From NCBI GenBank assembly GCA_937873255.1, contig CALMVM010000298.1:14185-20224 (forward strand): a stretch of 6,040 nucleotides of DNA. Direction: 5' to 3'. The position numbers and the translations under genes were made by a program. Numbering within the stretch: the stretch's first letter is position 1; each line of letters opens with the position of its first letter. Shown in pieces: positions 3,305 to 6,040 of the stretch. The notes below the pieces were generated by a model. It did not search any database and was not told the DNA's origin. It saw only the letters and a program-made list of their open reading frames with translations. Source of the stretch: an uncultured Verrucomicrobiota bacterium. GTDB lineage: Bacteria; Verrucomicrobiota; Verrucomicrobiia; Chthoniobacterales; SZAS-18.

Positions 3305-6040
3305 CTACGCCGATGCCGGGGCCGCCGCGCCGGTGATGGCCTCCGTCAGCGCGCGTGAGAGGTCTTCCATGCGATAGGGTTTGGCGACCATCGCCATGAA
3401 GCCGTGCGCGCGGAAATCGGCGATCACCGCGTCGTTGCTGTAGCCGCTGGAAACAATCGCGCGCACCCCCGGGTCGATCTCGCGCAGCCGCCGGATCGTT
3501 TCCTTGCCGCCCATGCCGCCGGGGATCGTCAGATCCAGGATCACCGCCGCGAATGGCCGGCCCTCCGCGCGCGCCTGTTGGTAGACGGTGAGCGTCTCGC
3601 CGCCCTCGCACGTCAGCGTCGCCTCGTAGCCGATCAACCCCAGGATCGCCCCCGCCAGATCGCGGATGTCCGGGTCGTCGTCCATGAACAACACGCGCCC
3701 ACCCGCGCGGCCGGCGCGTTCGGCGGGGCGTTCGCGCGGCGGCGGCGCGGCCGACGGCGAGACGGGCAGATACAGCGTGAACGTCGCGCCTACCCCCGGC
3801 GTCGATTCCACCCGGATGACGCCGTCGTGCTTGCGGACGACCGAGTACGCAATCGCCAGGCCGAGCCCCGTGCCGTTGGTGCGCGTGGAGAAGAACGGGT
3901 CGAAGATCTTCGGCAGATGTTCCGCCGCGATGCCCGTGCCCGTGTCGCGCAGCTTGATCTCGACGTACGCGCCCGCCGGGGTGCCGACGGCGTCCTCCAC
4001 GGCGAAGAGTTTTTCGGAAGCGTCCACCAGCGCCACGTCGATGTGCAGCGAACCGCCCGTGGGCATCGCCTGCACGGCGTTGAGCGCCATGTTGTGGAAC
4101 ACCTGCATGAGCTGGTCCTCGTCGGCCTCGACCGTGGGCAGGTCCGACTCGAAACGGTGGTGGAGCTGGACGCCCGTGTTCGCCGTCGCCCCGCGCGTGG
4201 TGCGTTCGAGCACGGGGACGAGCGACAACGTCTTGCGCACGGGGTCGCCCCCTTTGGCGAAGGTCAGGAGCTGGCCCGTCAGGTCGCGGGCGCGCCAACA
4301 GGCTTTTTCCGCGCGGCCGAGGGCGTCCACGGCGCGGCCGGGCAGGTCGCCGCCGCTGCGGGCCACGCTCAGGTTGCCGAGCATGGCGGTGAGCAGGTTG
4401 TTGAAGTCGTGCGCGATGCCGCCGGCCAGCACGCCCAGGCTCTCGATGCGCCCGGCCTTTTGCAGTTCCTCGGCGGCGCGGTGGCGGTCGGTGATGTCGT
4501 GGAAGACGAGCACGGCGCCGGTCATGTGCCCCGAGGCGTCGGTGATGGGCGCGGCGTTGTCGGCGATGACGCGTTCCGGCCGGCCCGACGACTGGAGGTG
4601 CGCGGGATCGTGCGGGGCGGCGCGCATGCCGCTCGCCAGCACGGCGCGCACGGGGTTGTCGGCCTGCCGGCGGGGTTGCGCGCCGGCGCGGCGGTAGAAT
4701 TCCTCCACGGGCAGGTCGGCGGCGTCGGCGCTGCTCAGGCCGCAGAGCGTCTCGGCGGCGGCGTTCAGATAAGTGACGTGCCCGTGCGCGTCGGTCGTGA
4801 TGACCCCGTCGGAAATGGAATCTAGCGTGACCCCCAACCGTTCCTTCTCGTGCGCGAGCGCCTCCTCGGCGGTCTTGAGCGCGTGCACGTCGGCGACGAA
4901 CCCGAGGGTGCGCAGCAGCCGCCCGTCGGGCGAAAAGAAATCGATGCCGCTCGATTGAATCCAGCGGTACGTGCCGTCCTTGTGCCGGCGGCGCGAGACT
5001 TGGCTGAACGCATGCTGGCTCTCGCCGTAGACGCGTTGCTTGTGGACCGCGACGGAGTCCGCGCGGTCGTCGGGGTGCAAGAGGTCGAGCCAGGTCTGGT
5101 GGAGGTCGGGCAACTCGTCGGGCCGGTAGCCGAGCATGCTTTTCCACAATGGCGACAGATATGCGCGGCCCGTGGTCAGATCGGTGTCGAAGAACCCGAG
5201 CGGGCTGCTAGTGATGAGCAAATTAAAACGTTCCTCGCTCTGGTGCAGGCGTTCTTCCAACTGCTTGCGGGCCGTGATGTCTCGGTGGAATCCCAACGCT
5301 CTCAGGCGCTTGCCCTCCGCGTCGTGGAACTCCATGCCCGTGCTCTCCACCCAGCGGTAGGAGCCGTCCTTGTGCTGCAAGCGGAAGTGGTGCGTGAACC
5401 GGCCGATGCCCTCGCCGATGGGTTCGCGCTCCGCCTGCCAGCCGGTGTGGCGGTCCTCGGGGTGGAGCAGGTCGAGGAAAGTCTGGTACGTATCGGGCAA
5501 TTCGCCCGGCCGGTAGCCGAGCATCTCCTTGAAGCCGAAGGAATAATACGTGTTGCCCGTCACCATGTCGGAGTCAAAGAACCCGAGCGGGCTGCTGGTC
5601 ATCAGGTACGCCAGCCGTTGCTCGGCCTGCGCGGCGCGGCCTTCGGCTTGTGCCAGGCGGGCCTCGGCCTCGGCCAGCCGCCGGTCGGTTTCGCCGCGCG
5701 CACGGTCGTCCGCGTTGATGACCAGGCGCTCCCGTCCGGCCGGCGGGGCAGGCGGGGCGGAAGGTGCTGCGGCCAGCCGTTGCTCGATCTCCGCGAGCCG
5801 GGCCTCGGAATCGGCCGCGTGGCGTTCGGCCTTCTCGCGCAGGGCGATCTCGCGGTGGAGTTCGGCGGCGAGGGCCTCGGCGGCGGTCGCGCCGCGCCGG
5901 TTGCTGGGGAAATTCCCACTGCCTGTCGTGCCGCCCGGCACGGCGTGGTAGACGCCCTCTGCTCCCGGCGGAGGCAGCACGCGCGGGAGGGCGGGCGGCG
6001 CGTGTGGATGGCCGCCAAAGTCGTCGCCGCCGTCCCGTGA
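3305..6040 (-). CDS. Hybrid sensor histidine kinase (coiled coil, three PAS, HisKA, HATPase, receiver), 5' end open
   Basis: This is a soluble hybrid two-component kinase; no membrane span is visible, so it probably senses a cytosolic signal. The only in-window start codon upstream of the folded domains is GTG 5980 (891 residues), but the frame is open to the right edge, so the true start may lie outside. Numbered from GTG 5980: Ala/Glu/Arg-rich coiled coil at about 33-124 with exact heptads (RLAEAEA, RLAQAEG, RAAQAEQ); PAS 1 at about 125-240; PAS 2 at about 254-370; PAS 3 at about 382-500. The H-box is AGGIAHDFNNLLT with phospho-acceptor H524. The ATPase domain has N-box N630/N634, DTGTGI at 679-684, FDPFFSTR at 693-700 and GTGLGLAI at 703-710. 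The receiver at 762-880 has acidic D767-D769, phospho-acceptor D816, S844/S845 and K867. No DNA-binding output domain or partner regulator is present here, so phosphate probably passes to a protein encoded elsewhere. The stop is TAG 3307-3305. Confidence 0.95.
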   Translation of the reverse strand, partial: SRDGGDDFGGHPHAPPALPRVLPPPGAEGVYHAVPGGTTGSGNFPSNRRGATAAEALAAELHREIALREKAERHAADSEARLAEIEQRLAAAPSAPPAPPAGRERLVINADDRARGETDRRLAEAEARLAQAEGRAAQAEQRLAYLMTSSPLGFFDSDMVTGNTYYSFGFKEMLGYRPGELPDTYQTFLDLLHPEDRHTGWQAEREPIGEGIGRFTHHFRLQHKDGSYRWVESTGMEFHDAEGKRLRALGFHRDITARKQLEERLHQSEERFNLLITSSPLGFFDTDLTTGRAYLSPLWKSMLGYRPDELPDLHQTWLDLLHPDDRADSVAVHKQRVYGESQHAFSQVSRRRHKDGTYRWIQSSGIDFFSPDGRLLRTLGFVADVHALKTAEEALAHEKERLGVTLDSISDGVITTDAHGHVTYLNAAAETLCGLSSADAADLPVEEFYRRAGAQPRRQADNPVRAVLASGMRAAPHDPAHLQSSGRPERVIADNAAPITDASGHMTGAVLVFHDITDRHRAAEELQKAGRIESLGVLAGGIAHDFNNLLTAMLGNLSVARSGGDLPGRAVDALGRAEKACWRARDLTGQLLTFAKGGDPVRKTLSLVPVLERTTRGATANTGVQLHHRFESDLPTVEADEDQLMQVFHNMALNAVQAMPTGGSLHIDVALVDASEKLFAVEDAVGTPAGAYVEIKLRDTGTGIAAEHLPKIFDPFFSTRTNGTGLGLAIAYSVVRKHDGVIRVESTPGVGATFTLYLPVSPSAAPPPRERPAERAGRAGGRVLFMDDDPDIRDLAGAILGLIGYEATLTCEGGETLTVYQQARAEGRPFAAVILDLTIPGGMGGKETIRRLREIDPGVRAIVSSGYSNDAVIADFRAHGFMAMVAKPYRMEDLSRALTEAITGAAAPASA
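4841..5230 (-). repeat. Second copy of the tandem PAS module in the kinase
   Basis: Residues about 251-380 of the kinase (numbered from GTG 5980) repeat the preceding module. TSSPLGFFDTD, MLGYRPDELPD, HPDDR and KDGTYRW correspond to TSSPLGFFDSD, MLGYRPGELPD, HPEDR and KDGSYRW of copy 1. The offset is 129 residues, becoming 130 after a one-residue insertion. Over residues 257-306 I count 35 of 50 identical to copy 1. Copy limits are approximate. Confidence 0.85.
5231..5617 (-). repeat. First copy of the tandem PAS module in the kinase
   Basis: Residues about 122-250 of the kinase form the upstream PAS unit of the duplication. A 20-base stretch encoding part of SSPLGFF is identical at DNA level in both copies (5577-5596 and 5190-5209), exactly 387 bp (129 codons) apart. 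This points to an in-frame tandem duplication that has since diverged, notably in the likely ligand-pocket segment between TG and the MLGYRP motif. Confidence 0.85.

Noticed and set aside
3404..4825. Plus-strand open frame of 473 codons opposite the kinase.
   Set aside because: It is wholly antisense to the kinase's PAS 3, HisKA, HATPase and receiver, which show intact motifs. Its translation is Arg/Ala/Gly/Val-rich low complexity with no recognisable fold, as expected from GC-rich antisense shadows.
2748..5147. Minus-strand open frame of 799 codons in another phase, spanning kinase, gap and Bax-inhibitor-like gene.
   Set aside because: The translation is dominated by Arg, Pro and Ala and crosses two well-supported genes out of frame. 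Lack of stops reflects high GC, not coding.
5735..5762. Second G-quadruplex in the kinase gene.
   Set aside because: Only two tracts of four guanines plus GG pairs are present; it does not meet the four-tract rule and lies in coding sequence.
4850..6040. Plus-strand open frame of 396 codons reaching the right edge.
   Set aside because: It is antisense to the kinase coiled coil and PAS 1-2. Its repeats mirror the PAS duplication and no independent domain is seen.

Overview
The window is GC-rich, densely coding bacterial DNA, and every gene I can support lies on the minus strand. In transcription order (right to left) they are: a cytosolic hybrid sensor histidine kinase, a Bax-inhibitor-1/YccA-type membrane protein, a small two-gene cassette resembling a type II toxin-antitoxin pair, and an ABC-2 export system (ATPase, then a permease that runs off the left edge). 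The long plus-strand open frames are GC-rich shadows of these genes. No rRNA, tRNA, insertion sequence or CRISPR array is visible.

The organism cannot be fixed from the sequence. The high GC, a multi-PAS orphan hybrid kinase, starts with no Shine-Dalgarno sequence and intergenic heptanucleotide repeats would fit a Verrucomicrobiota- or Planctomycetota-like bacterium. That is an impression, not a demonstrated assignment.

Region by region: positions 1-795 hold the N-terminal 265 codons of the permease. Positions 796-915 hold a large inverted repeat with arms made of GGATGAA heptamers. Positions 916-1839 encode the ATPase, with a perfect G-quadruplex motif (1846-1866, plus strand) just upstream of its start. 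Positions 1919-2373 hold the RelE/ParE-like gene and its upstream partner, joined by a one-base TGATG stop/start overlap. Positions 2385-2416 hold a perfect 12-bp palindrome. Positions 2441-3184 encode the Bax-inhibitor-like protein. From 3305 to the right edge is the kinase (coiled coil, three PAS domains of which two are a tandem duplication, HisKA, HATPase, receiver).

How they work together: the ATPase and permease clearly form one exporter. The small pair looks like a self-contained cassette set between housekeeping-type genes. No shared function of the kinase, the Bax-inhibitor-like protein and the transporter can be shown. The most unusual observations are the heptamer hairpin inside the transporter operon, a calcium-loop motif in the permease's extracytoplasmic domain, and the palindrome overlapping a possible promoter of the toxin-antitoxin-like pair.
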